Assembly: GCA_947479085.1 (NCBI GenBank)
Contig: CANJYB010000014.1
Location: 49,181-113,180 of the forward strand
Direction: 5' to 3'
Length of the DNA: 64,000 nt
Origin: Bacteroidota bacterium
GTDB taxonomy: Bacteria; Bacteroidota; Bacteroidia; 2-12-FULL-35-15
A program made the position numbers and the translations under genes. The notes beneath the pieces are model-generated. The model saw nothing but the letters and a program-made list of their open reading frames with translations, made no database searches and was not told the origin of the DNA. Of this stretch, positions 45,955 through 54,172 are shown in pieces (positions within the stretch are counted from its first letter, which is position 1; each line of letters starts with the position of its first letter).

Positions 45955-47088
45955 TCAGTTATTGATTTCCGTTTCGTACTCTAATAACAAAGCCAAACAA
46001 TAAGCTTTGCAATAGAAAGGTTTTGCTATCACATTACTTTTTGAAATGAATTTTAAAGAAGGACGGGCGTAAGGTGAAAATAAATCCGCCTCAAAGTAAA
46101 CAAACCGTTTCATTTCTTTTTCCAAATCTGCCGGATACTTCACTGGTTCCGGGCTCTCACCCATTCTTTTCAGGGAAGTAGCCAAAATTACTTTATCCAT
46201 AAAATGAGTTGTTTTCTTCATCTGAATTCTGATATCCCTTTTTATTTGTTCCCTGCAATCGTTCAATCCATCTATTTGAAACCTGCCAAGCAAACGGGCA
46301 AGGTGATAAAGAACAACAGGAGGCCTTTTATATGAAGGTGAAACAAAATAGGAATTCCGTAAATACTTACCGGATAAAACCAGGGATTTGATAAGGGCAA
46401 TGGTTGCAGAATCGTTTTCATTTAATTTCAGCTTATTTTCAAATACAAAATAAAGAATATTGGCCTGGACACAGATATCAAATTCTATTGACATCTTTTT
46501 GCCAAACCAGGTGGAATACGCTTTATAATCCCTGTATTTATTATAAGTGCTCTTTACTCTTCCAGTTGTTAAATTAGCATGGTTTGCCAATTTGGTCTTT
46601 AACCATGAAACATTGTTCCAAAGTGAAGTATCAGTTAAATAAATTAATGCCGTACAATCAGCATCGTCCGGAACATTAAAGTAACTATGGCGGGAGAGAT
46701 AATTTGAATTCGGAAAAAATTTGGGAGGGTTGGTTTGCCAGAAATTAAAGGTATTCATCCCTTTTTGATTTTTATAAAACCTGTAATTCCTGATTGCGCC
46801 ATTGCATATACTATCCATCAATATCCTATTGTTCTCTCTTATTCCTGTTTTACTGTTTTGTAGTGTAAAGGCGATTAACGAAGTGAAAAAAACATTATCG
46901 TCCTCTTTCATTTGGTGTTTGCCTCGTTGAGAAGGAAACATTCCTTTGTGATAGAAAGACGTCTCCGGGGATTGAAGAGAAGAAATAGCTTCCAGCAAAC
47001 TATCTACTTTCCGGTTATTGGAAGTGTTCTGCCCCCAAACCCCGGAAAAATGAAAGGAAATAATCAGAAACAAATATTTTTTTTTCAT
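45955..47088 (-). CDS. Secreted protein of unknown function, alpha-helical repeats
   Basis: A 377-residue protein with a signal peptide (residues 1-19, ending VWGQN). Alternating helical segments with MFPSQRGKHQMKEDDNVFFT, DDADCTALIYL and LARLLGRF suggest an alpha/alpha-toroid fold as in prenyltransferase-like or terpene-cyclase-like proteins, but no catalytic set is convincing. The DDADCTA stretch near residue 145 is the most distinctive motif. It is the last chromosomal-type gene before tRNA-Val and the accessory island, and divergent from it. No named family recognised. Confidence 0.6.
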   Translation of the reverse strand: MKKKYLFLIISFHFSGVWGQNTSNNRKVDSLLEAISSLQSPETSFYHKGMFPSQRGKHQMKEDDNVFFTSLIAFTLQNSKTGIRENNRILMDSICNGAIRNYRFYKNQKGMNTFNFWQTNPPKFFPNSNYLSRHSYFNVPDDADCTALIYLTDTSLWNNVSWLKTKLANHANLTTGRVKSTYNKYRDYKAYSTWFGKKMSIEFDICVQANILYFVFENKLKLNENDSATIALIKSLVLSGKYLRNSYFVSPSYKRPPVVLYHLARLLGRFQIDGLNDCREQIKRDIRIQMKKTTHFMDKVILATSLKRMGESPEPVKYPADLEKEMKRFVYFEADLFSPYARPSLKFISKSNVIAKPFYCKAYCLALLLEYETEINN

Positions 47089-47169
47089 AGGAAACTACAA
47101 TATTAGCATTGTAAATGAGAAATATCACATAAAAAAAGAAAAAAAAATTCCTCACTTTAAAAAAATATC

Positions 47170-47177
47170 TATATTTG
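47170..47177 (+). promoter_or_regulatory. Promoter -7 box of tRNA-Val
   Basis: TATATTTG, exact TAnnTTTG, 30 nt ahead of the tRNA. No clear TTTG upstream at the usual spacing. Confidence 0.55.
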
Positions 47178-47207
47178 CACCCCGTTTAGAAATAAACAGT
47201 ACAAAAA

Positions 47208-47282
47208 GGGAGCTTAGCTCAGCTGGTTCAGAGCATCTGCCTTACAAGCAGAGGGTCACTGGTTCGAACCCAGTAGTTCCCA
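47208..47282 (+). tRNA. tRNA-Val (anticodon TAC)
   Basis: Acceptor stem GGGAGCT pairs with AGTTCCC (one G.T), D-arm GCTCAGCTGGTTCAGAGC, anticodon arm TCTGC-CTTACAA-GCAGA (anticodon TAC, reading GUA-type valine codons), T-arm ACTGG-TTCGAAC-CCAGT. Discriminator A at 47282; CCA is not encoded. It marks the left edge of the accessory region; tRNA genes are common integration sites. Confidence 0.97.
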
Positions 47283-47295
47283 CACTAATAAAGAC

Positions 47296-47326
47296 AAGCC
47301 TTTCAGGAAACTGAAAGGCTTTTTTG
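47296..47326 (+). terminator. Terminator of tRNA-Val
   Basis: An 11-bp stem AAGCCTTTCAG (47296-47306), GAAA tetraloop, complement 47311-47321, then a T run, 13 nt past the tRNA. Confidence 0.9.
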
Positions 47327-47755
47327 TTTTAGCTGGTTTAAACATGGTTTAAACATTTGGACTTTTTTTTGAAATGCAACAATTTTCAAAATGGTTACTA
47401 AAAATCAAACTAATTCCTATATTTACTAAACTAGTTTCGTATATATCTCAAAAAGACCAATTATATGCACCGAGTTGCGTAAAGGACATTGTTATGGGCA
47501 AGGCTACCAGACGACACCAACAGACAATTAACTAACAACAAAAAATAAAACATAGATGTGTAAACTTCCCCAAAGTGGAGATTTCGGACAAATTGAGCAT
47601 AGTATTTCGGTTTAAAGTGAGCAGTGTAATTCGGAGTAAATTGAGCACTCCGTTTCGGAGCAAATTGAGCACCGTATAAGAAGCTAGAAAAAGTTACGAT
47701 AGTTGACATAATTTTTACCTTGTTGGAATAAACTTCCATTACAAAAGTAATCATT

Positions 47756-49306
47756 ATGGCAAACAAAACTATCGATATGAATAAAATTCGTCAAGTGCTC
47801 AGGATGCACACCCAAGGGAAAAGCAAGTTGTTAATCAGTCAACAGGCAGGTGTAGCACGTAACACAGTATCAAAATACATTCAACAGTTTCATCATTTGC
47901 GGATGACAAGCGCAGAAATGAGTTTGTTAAACGACCATGATTTAAATAAACTATTTAGTATAGAAGTTCCTTTGATTCCAACACAAAGGGAAAAAGACCT
48001 TCAACTTTTCTTACCAAAAGTAGAACGAGAAATAAAGCGCACAGGAGTTACCTTACAGATGATGTGGGAGCTATACAGGAGTCAATTTCCATCTGGTTAC
48101 GCAAAGACTCAATTCTATCACCATTATAATAAATGGGTCAAGAAAACATCTCCGTTAATGCACATGATACATAAAGCGGGTGATAAAATGTATGTTGATT
48201 TTGCCGGTGAAAAACTGTATACAGTTGATAAAGAAACAGGAGAATTGCTTTCAGCAGAAGTGTTTGTAGCGATACTTGGAGCAAGTCAACTAACATATGT
48301 TGAAGCCACATCCAGTCAAAAGAAAGAAGACTTTATCATCGCTTGTGAAAACGCACTCCATTATTACCAAGGAGTGCCGTCAGCAATCGTACCAGACAAT
48401 TTAAAGTCAGCAGTAACAAAAAGCAGTAAGTATGAACCGACACTTAATGAAACCTTCGCTGACTTTGCAGAACATTACCAAACAGCGTTATTGCCAGCAC
48501 GCGCTTACCGCCCTCGGGATAAATCCTTAGTAGAAGGAGCTGTAAAGATTATTTATAATCGAATCTATACAGTCATTCATAACAAAACATTTTTCTCTTT
48601 AGAAGAGCTAAATCATGCCGTCTGGCAGGAATTGGAACTACACAATAATAGGCTGATGAAAGGCCGAAGTTTTTCACGAAAGCAGCAGTTTGATGAAGTT
48701 GAAAAAGCTTCATTAATGCCTCTGCCTCTCTTTCGTTACGAATTTAAGAAACAGCAGATTTTAACCGTAATGAAAAACGGACACATCTGTTTAAGCGTAG
48801 ATAAACATTATTATAGCGTTCCTTACAATTACATCAGCAAGAAGGTAAAGGTGATTTATTCACCTACAAAGGTTGAAATTTACTATCGGTTTGAAATGAT
48901 TGCTTCTCACGACCGAATTAAAAGTCCATACAATTATACAACAGTAACTGACCATCTAGCCTCTGCTCATAAGTTTGTAAGCGAATGGACACCTGAAAAG
49001 TTTATAGCCTGGGCTGAAGCCATTCACCCGGATGTAAAAATGTTTATTACTAATATTCTTGAAAGGAAAAAACATCCCGAACAAAGTTATAAATCATGTA
49101 TGGGGGTATTAAGTTTTGAAAAGAAAGTGGGGAAAGAAAGGCTTATTGGCGCTTGTCAAAGAGCATTGGATTATGGCATTTACAATTACAAAATCATTCA
49201 AAATATACTTGATACAAGAATGGACCAGTTTAGTAACACCGAAAAGGAAGAACAACTTACTATTCCTGACCATGAAAATATCAGAGGAGAAGAATATTAT
49301 CAATAA
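47756..49306 (+). CDS. istA: IS21-family transposase IstA
   Basis: A 516-residue DDE transposase. The N-terminal HTH (NKIRQVLRMHTQGKSKLLISQQAGVARNTVSKYIQ-like, residues 5-40) binds the terminal repeats, followed by the RNase-H-fold catalytic domain (rve): MYVDFAGEKLYTVD (first Asp near 142), PDNLKSAV (second Asp near 215) and the Glu in KSLVEGAVKIIYNRIY near 260. The C-terminal domain (YYSVPYNYISKKVKV) is typical of IstA. Gene intact. The 36-nt gap to istB is normal. Confidence 0.96.
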   Translation: MANKTIDMNKIRQVLRMHTQGKSKLLISQQAGVARNTVSKYIQQFHHLRMTSAEMSLLNDHDLNKLFSIEVPLIPTQREKDLQLFLPKVEREIKRTGVTLQMMWELYRSQFPSGYAKTQFYHHYNKWVKKTSPLMHMIHKAGDKMYVDFAGEKLYTVDKETGELLSAEVFVAILGASQLTYVEATSSQKKEDFIIACENALHYYQGVPSAIVPDNLKSAVTKSSKYEPTLNETFADFAEHYQTALLPARAYRPRDKSLVEGAVKIIYNRIYTVIHNKTFFSLEELNHAVWQELELHNNRLMKGRSFSRKQQFDEVEKASLMPLPLFRYEFKKQQILTVMKNGHICLSVDKHYYSVPYNYISKKVKVIYSPTKVEIYYRFEMIASHDRIKSPYNYTTVTDHLASAHKFVSEWTPEKFIAWAEAIHPDVKMFITNILERKKHPEQSYKSCMGVLSFEKKVGKERLIGACQRALDYGIYNYKIIQNILDTRMDQFSNTEKEEQLTIPDHENIRGEEYYQ

Positions 49307-49341
49307 CAATAAACAATTAATAATAATTAAGAACAAACAAA

Positions 49342-50097
49342 ATGAACGAAGAAACAATTAAACAAATGAAAGACATGAAATTATCAGGAATGGTTCGTGC
49401 CTTTACAACAAGCCTAGAAAATGAACAACTGAATAAGTACACTCCAGATGAAATGGTAGCCTTTCTAATTCAGTCGGAATGGGATGATAGGCAGAATCGA
49501 ACCACCCTTCGGCTGATTACAAACGCTCGTTTTCGCTATAATGCAAGTATTGAATCGTTGCATTATAGCAACAATCGCAACTTAGATAAAAATCAAATTT
49601 TACGCTATGCTGACTGTTCTTACATCAAGACATATGAAAATATTTTCATTACAGGAAGCACAGGTATTGGCAAAAGTTATATCGCCACTGCACTTGGAAA
49701 TCAGGCTTGCATACTTGGTTACAAAGTAATGTATGCCAATACAAGCAAACTATTCTCCCGATTAAAAATGGCCAAAGCCAATGGGCTTTATGTAAAAGAA
49801 ATGGCTAAGATAGAACGTCAGGATCTACTTATACTTGATGATTTTGGCTTACAACCTTTAGATACTACTAACCGTAATATACTTATGGAAATTATTGAAG
49901 ATCGTCACGGGAAAAGTGCAACTATAATAACATCACAGCTTCCTGTAAGCAAATGGCATGAAGTTATTGGTGAACAAACAGTGGCAGATGCTATTTTAGA
50001 TAGAATAGTGCACAGTGCTTATCGTATAGAAATTAAAGGTGAGTCACTCAGAAAAAAAAATGAAGTTCAAATAAATAAGGAAATAATAAATAATTAA
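49342..50097 (+). CDS. istB: IS21-family helper ATPase IstB
   Basis: A 251-residue DnaC-like AAA+ ATPase that selects the target and activates IstA. Walker A is FITGSTGIGKSYIATALG near residue 103, Walker B is RQDLLILDDFGLQPLD near 165, and sensor-type elements ATIITSQLPVSKWHEVIG and DAILDRIVHSAYRIEIKG follow. Intact. Together with istA it makes the element apparently autonomous. Confidence 0.96.
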   Translation: MNEETIKQMKDMKLSGMVRAFTTSLENEQLNKYTPDEMVAFLIQSEWDDRQNRTTLRLITNARFRYNASIESLHYSNNRNLDKNQILRYADCSYIKTYENIFITGSTGIGKSYIATALGNQACILGYKVMYANTSKLFSRLKMAKANGLYVKEMAKIERQDLLILDDFGLQPLDTTNRNILMEIIEDRHGKSATIITSQLPVSKWHEVIGEQTVADAILDRIVHSAYRIEIKGESLRKKNEVQINKEIINN

Positions 50098-50173
50098 TCT
50101 AATTTTGCGATCAATTATTGTAACTAATAAAGAGCTTAACTTTTACTGCTCAATTTGCTCCGAAATGATATGC

Positions 50174-50845
50174 TCAATTACACCGAAATATCCAATCAAG
50201 AGTAGTCATTACATATACTTCATTATATAACTTATAATGCTCATGCTCCTTGTCAATAAGCTCCGAATAAAAATTATTGTTTGCATCATATTCCTCAAGA
50301 TAAGCAAATTTCAAAGGATCATTAATTAGTCCCTTTTCAAAATCAGACCTCCCAATAGGAGTGCATTTCTCAGAAATATGTTTATTTGTAAGTTGCATTT
50401 TTAATAAAAAGAAAACTATTTCGGAGTGCTTGCTTGCGTATGCTGTGTATGTAGCTATAAACGAAGAAATATCTTCACTTACTTTTTTATACTTTTTCAT
50501 AAGCATTTTATTTACCGCAGGACAATATTTACCGTTTTTATCTAAAATTACCTCATCCAATAAACAAAGATTAAACTCCTTATAAGTAAGTGCCCTTCTG
50601 AAAAAATAAAATAGATATCTTTCAAAGTGTTCATCGTATACTTTTATTGTAGTTAATCTCCATAAACATCTGAACAAATAATTATTATTTTCAAGAAATT
50701 CAATATTTACACTTACTTGATAAGGAAAACCAAATTCTTCACAATCCATGTGATAATAGAAAACGTCTCGACCATTTTCATCACTAAATGTATAGTAATT
50801 GAAATGTTTATTAAGCGTAAAATTTGGGATTTCGATTGGTTGCAT
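50174..50845 (-). CDS. Unrecognised 223-residue family, copy 1, C-terminus altered by IS21
   Basis: No known family. A clear paralogue lies at 62802-63473: shared motifs include NYYTxSDxxGRDxFYY (residues 15-32), GFPxQ, YDE/SDE, LDKNGxxxP (near 105-113), a helix ending near RxDFExxL and LKFxY, and NFYxExIxxEH (near 195-205). No signal peptide or membrane helix; highly acidic/aromatic. The IS21 right end (50194) provides the last six codons and stop (WIFRCN), so the native tail, about eight residues longer in the paralogue, is replaced. It starts 13 nt after a Cas4/DnaQ-type nuclease gene, so it is likely co-expressed with it. Confidence 0.8.
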   Translation of the reverse strand: MQPIEIPNFTLNKHFNYYTFSDENGRDVFYYHMDCEEFGFPYQVSVNIEFLENNNYLFRCLWRLTTIKVYDEHFERYLFYFFRRALTYKEFNLCLLDEVILDKNGKYCPAVNKMLMKKYKKVSEDISSFIATYTAYASKHSEIVFFLLKMQLTNKHISEKCTPIGRSDFEKGLINDPLKFAYLEEYDANNNFYSELIDKEHEHYKLYNEVYVMTTLDWIFRCN

Positions 50846-50857
50846 ATTGTGTATAAA

Positions 50858-52813
50858 TTAAATTAACTCAATGAAATGCTCATATATCATTACCATTGCC
50901 AGCGTATCTAGTTCGCAATATTTTAATAACCCTTGTGTTATTTCTGCTCGCTCTTTTTCACTCATGTCTTGAAATTGCAATTTTGAGTAGGCCGTTAGCG
51001 CTGCACCACCGTCAGCAATATTTTCAATATCTGACAAATTATCAAGTATTTCTAATTCACTCCAACCTTCAAAAATTGGGGCCAGCATTTTATATGGATT
51101 TACGATTTCATCGCCTTCCGTTTTTAACCAAATATGATCAGGAGCAAAGTTTTTGCTTGTAACATTTATTGACCCGATTGAATGACTATATTTCTCCCGT
51201 AAAAATATGCTGGAATTTAATGCAGCAGGTAAAACTGCCTTTATAGAATTTGAACCTTTTGTATATGGGTTATAGTAGAAGTCTTTCACTACCTTATTTA
51301 GGTCAACCATATTCCTTTCCCCTTCCCAAGTATCTATATTGTCTTTAGTTGAATTGGTTATAGTTTTAATAAATGCTATTAACTCTATTTTATCTTCCTG
51401 GGCACTTTCATTCAACTGACTAAGAATTGCATTTAATATCGAATTTTCGTGGGTTGCGAATCGGAATATCGTTCCATTGTCATTTTCTAAGGCCGTTTTT
51501 AAATTTCTAACAAATATGAAATTTGGAAACTCCCCTGCCTTATTGCTGATAAACTCAGATTTGTGCTCTATGGTTCCGTCTTTCTGATAGATGTGATGAG
51601 AAAACTGAAATGCAACTTGTTCGTAAGGGCTTCTTTCTGCTGTAAAAGGCAAAGCTACTGTGCTTGTTTCAAAGTCTATAAAATGCAGAGGGAATACCCA
51701 GGTATCCATTTCGTTCCTTAGTCCAATTTTTTCCACGTAAATAGATGTATCATTTTGTTGAGCTTTTTCAACTTGCAACCAGCGCCTCTCAGAGGGTGAT
51801 AATTTATCGACCACCACCGTTACATCAAAATCTTCTTCAAATAAGTTTTCCATAAGCATACGATTTTCCTCAAGCAAACTTTTCCCTTTGAAGCTCCATA
51901 CCTCAAAAGCATTCGGCTTTTTGAAATCAGCATCAGCCCAATTATGCTGCATCTTAAAACAATATTCAAATCCTGATAACAATCCATTTGCCTTCTGCTC
52001 AGCATTTGTTTTGAATTCACATTTTTTACAGGTAGCGAAACTTGTATTCCAATTCAAATATCGGTCTTCCATATAAGCCTCTTTAAACTGTTTAAGTGCT
52101 TCCTGAAACCCTAAATTTTTGTGGTAGTTATGCTTGTCAGCTATAATGTCATTAATGATGTTGTCAACATTTACCTCTGACAGCACTGTATTACCAATTT
52201 GGTCTAACTTGGAAACACGCTTTATGATATCGGTTCTGGGATTTCCTTTTGCTGGTATTCTAAAAAATTGGTTCAATCCATCAATCGATGCTTTTTTAGT
52301 TCTATCGGCCAACATTAGAATTGCCTCTAAATTAAAAATAGGGTAAGCTCTTTGTACAACCTCTTTTTGAAATGCCAAATCAAATAAATAAGATTTCCAT
52401 TTGGCTGTTAATCCACCGCCTTTCCCCAAGAAAGTATGCTCGTCATTAGGGTCAAAAGACTTTGCTTTTACTTCTATTAAACGTACCTTATTCCCTGTTT
52501 TTACTAAAATATCTGTTCGGATAAAAAAGCCATCAATCATAAAAGCTGCTTCAAATATTACTACATTTTCTTCCCTTAAGGCCTCTTTAGTCAAGTTGAA
52601 TGCCTTCTCGTATTCATAATGCTCTGTATTAATAAATAAACCATCAGGATAATGCAATCTTGCCAACTCTTCAACTTGAAACCCGCCTTTCGCAAGAGCC
52701 ATCATAAATGTGTCTTCCGACTTTTTATTGGCATATTCTTTTTTTCCTGTAAAGAATAATTTATTGGGACATTCCAATCCTAATTTAAAACGTGATTTTG
52801 ATAGTACTTTCAT
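50858..52813 (-). CDS. Cas4-like / DnaQ-like fusion nuclease (DUF2779 type), copy 1
   Basis: A 651-residue putative nuclease. The N-terminal part is Cas4-like: single cysteine near residue 15 (LECPNK), PD-(D/E)xK core with Asp in FIRTDILV (near 100) and IEVKAKS (near 114), AFQKEVV as a QxxxY-like motif, and a cysteine set FATCKKCEF...GFEYC (near 258-286), consistent with an Fe-S cluster. The C-terminal part is a DEDD-type exonuclease fold: HFIDFETSTVALPF (near 376), a middle acidic motif near DLNKVVKDF, and YCELDTLAMVMIYEHF (near 630). DUF2779 proteins have this second domain. Its paralogue is at 59369-61219. Probably acts on nucleic acid; direct role unknown. Confidence 0.8.
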   Translation of the reverse strand: MKVLSKSRFKLGLECPNKLFFTGKKEYANKKSEDTFMMALAKGGFQVEELARLHYPDGLFINTEHYEYEKAFNLTKEALREENVVIFEAAFMIDGFFIRTDILVKTGNKVRLIEVKAKSFDPNDEHTFLGKGGGLTAKWKSYLFDLAFQKEVVQRAYPIFNLEAILMLADRTKKASIDGLNQFFRIPAKGNPRTDIIKRVSKLDQIGNTVLSEVNVDNIINDIIADKHNYHKNLGFQEALKQFKEAYMEDRYLNWNTSFATCKKCEFKTNAEQKANGLLSGFEYCFKMQHNWADADFKKPNAFEVWSFKGKSLLEENRMLMENLFEEDFDVTVVVDKLSPSERRWLQVEKAQQNDTSIYVEKIGLRNEMDTWVFPLHFIDFETSTVALPFTAERSPYEQVAFQFSHHIYQKDGTIEHKSEFISNKAGEFPNFIFVRNLKTALENDNGTIFRFATHENSILNAILSQLNESAQEDKIELIAFIKTITNSTKDNIDTWEGERNMVDLNKVVKDFYYNPYTKGSNSIKAVLPAALNSSIFLREKYSHSIGSINVTSKNFAPDHIWLKTEGDEIVNPYKMLAPIFEGWSELEILDNLSDIENIADGGAALTAYSKLQFQDMSEKERAEITQGLLKYCELDTLAMVMIYEHFIELI

Positions 52814-52912
52814 ATTTATGTTTTTTAAGTTTAATAAATATTAATTGAATTAAAATATATATCTGTTACTTAAATAGATCATTTAGACTCTCAGCGCCAA
52901 CCCAACATATAA

Positions 52913-53335
52913 TTATTTCTTCTTTTTATTTAAACAAGGCTTATATATTTTGATGTATTCTGTTTCTAATTTTTGAACGTCAATATTGTCCTCACATTCA
53001 ATACATTGAATTAAAAAGTTCTCACAAATAAAATTTCTTGTTTGTTCTCTAAGTCTTTTATTGGTCTTATCCTTTATATCATAATCAAGATAAAGTCCAA
53101 TCTTCCTTACAAATGTAGCCCCTTCAAAATTTGACCATCCCATTTCTTGTTGAGCTCTTTTACCTAAATCGCTGGATTTAGTAATTTCAGCTTTCCCTAT
53201 ATAGGCGATTTCACTGCTATAAGTATACAACAACTTTTCACACATTAGTTTTAGCAAGGCTATAGACTTTGGACGTATTACATACAGTCCTTGTTTACCC
53301 GAAAATTCTAGTAAATATTTTTTTACTGTTTCCAT
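52913..53335 (-). CDS. GIY-YIG nuclease-domain protein
   Basis: A 140-residue protein. The GIY-YIG core is visible: GLYVI (residues 17-21) and EIAYIGKAEIT (41-51), the catalytic Arg in DLGKRAQ (near 57-60), and the C-terminal LETEYIKIYKPCLN with the conserved Glu and the YKPxxN ending. The family includes UvrC-type and homing/restriction nucleases; this stand-alone form is often seen in mobile or defence regions. It lies between the DUF2779 copy 1 and the 125-residue orphan on the minus strand. Confidence 0.78.
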   Translation of the reverse strand: METVKKYLLEFSGKQGLYVIRPKSIALLKLMCEKLLYTYSSEIAYIGKAEITKSSDLGKRAQQEMGWSNFEGATFVRKIGLYLDYDIKDKTNKRLREQTRNFICENFLIQCIECEDNIDVQKLETEYIKIYKPCLNKKKK

Positions 53336-53451
53336 TTTTTATTTAATTTATTAAGTTAAAAAGTAATAATAGTTGTTTTCAAATCAAATAAAAGCCTTTT
53401 TGGGTGACAGAAAATCAAAATTAAAGATGGATTTTAATTTTCGATCTGAGC

Positions 53452-53829
53452 TTATGAAACTAATTTTGCTTGATACCCTCTATGAAATATAAATTTTTTG
53501 AATGTTTTGTTTTGAAAATTTTGCATAATCCACATTAGTCGGGTAATAATTTCGTCTTCACTTCCATTTTTAACTGTTTTACTTTTAAATTCCCCCTTTA
53601 AATCAAAATTTGAATTTAAAACTTCTACCAGTTTACTTTCTTTATTAGACCTTACTCCTTCGATTATTAGTATTCCTCCAGAACTTGGTAATAAATTGAC
53701 AATATCAGCATAATCTGATTTCAACTTAGAATGATCCAACTTGTATTCTCCTTGTTTTTTACATAATTTTAAACTAAATCTCAATTCCATTTTACTTCCT
53801 AAAACTGTTTTGATGATTGTTTTTTCCAT
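53452..53829 (-). CDS. Orphan 125-residue protein in island
   Basis: Not recognised. The protein is mixed alpha/beta with SSGGILIIEGVRSNKES in the middle (residues 48-64) and a C-terminal IITRLMWIMQNFQNKTFKKF. No signal peptide or membrane helix. The gene is between the GIY-YIG gene and the STAND NTPase gene, separated from both by AT-rich gaps of about 115 and 330 nt, so it may be transcribed on its own. Could be a small regulator or immunity partner; no evidence in the sequence. Confidence 0.55.
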   Translation of the reverse strand: MEKTIIKTVLGSKMELRFSLKLCKKQGEYKLDHSKLKSDYADIVNLLPSSGGILIIEGVRSNKESKLVEVLNSNFDLKGEFKSKTVKNGSEDEIITRLMWIMQNFQNKTFKKFIFHRGYQAKLVS

Positions 53830-54157
53830 TTTTTAGTTTTTATTAAATTAATGATACACTATATCTAACAGATCTAACTATATACAATTTTAAAAACACA
53901 GCTTATTAAGATGAAAAAATAAATATTTGTATTGAATTATATATTTTTGATAACATAAATTTAAACCCCTATATATATACCGGTTTAAATTTTATTGTAA
54001 TTTTTTAGTAAGGAATTGATAATCCGTCTTTTATTGACGGTTATTATAGCTGGCAAAAAAAATGATTTGAAAATTAAGCTATAGTTATTTTGGATAAAAA
54101 TAAATGTTATTAATTGTAAGAAATACTAACATATATAAAATAATTAAATAATTCTAA
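53830..54157. other. AT-rich spacer 3' of the STAND gene
   Basis: No gene. Contains a 5-bp hairpin CCGTC/GACGG (54024-54040), long A/T tracts, and the beginning of the AT palindrome at 54137-54172. Confidence 0.45.
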
Positions 54158-54172
54158 TTATTTAATTATTTT
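54137..54172. terminator. 36-bp A/T palindrome overlapping the STAND gene stop
   Basis: A perfect 17-bp stem AAAATAATTAAATAATT (54137-54153), loop CT, complement 54156-54172, containing the stop codon (54158-54160). Could act as a weak terminator or transcript-stabilising end; all A/T, so stability is low. Confidence 0.35.

Larger units (their letters stand above)
47576..50194 (+). mobile_element. IS21-family insertion sequence, intact
   Basis: Ends TGGAG... and ...TCCA, consistent with 5'-TG...CA-3'. Terminal repeats of about 23-24 nt built on ATTTCGGnnnAAnTGAGCA: four copies at the left end (starts near 47581, 47604, 47628, 47652) and two inverted copies at the right (CCGAAAT at 50160-50166 and 50183-50189). 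These are the multiple transposase-binding repeats known for IS21. It carries istA and istB. No exact target-site duplication is visible. The right end supplies the last codons of the neighbouring minus-strand gene. Confidence 0.93.

Noticed and set aside
47461..47766. 101-codon minus-strand frame at the IS21 left end
   Set aside because: Runs through the terminal binding repeats (FAPKRSAQFTPNYTAHF pattern), so it is an artefact of the IS end.
47571..50200. Target-site duplication of IS21
   Set aside because: Left flank ends CAAAG and right flank starts ATCAAG; no exact 4-8 bp repeat.
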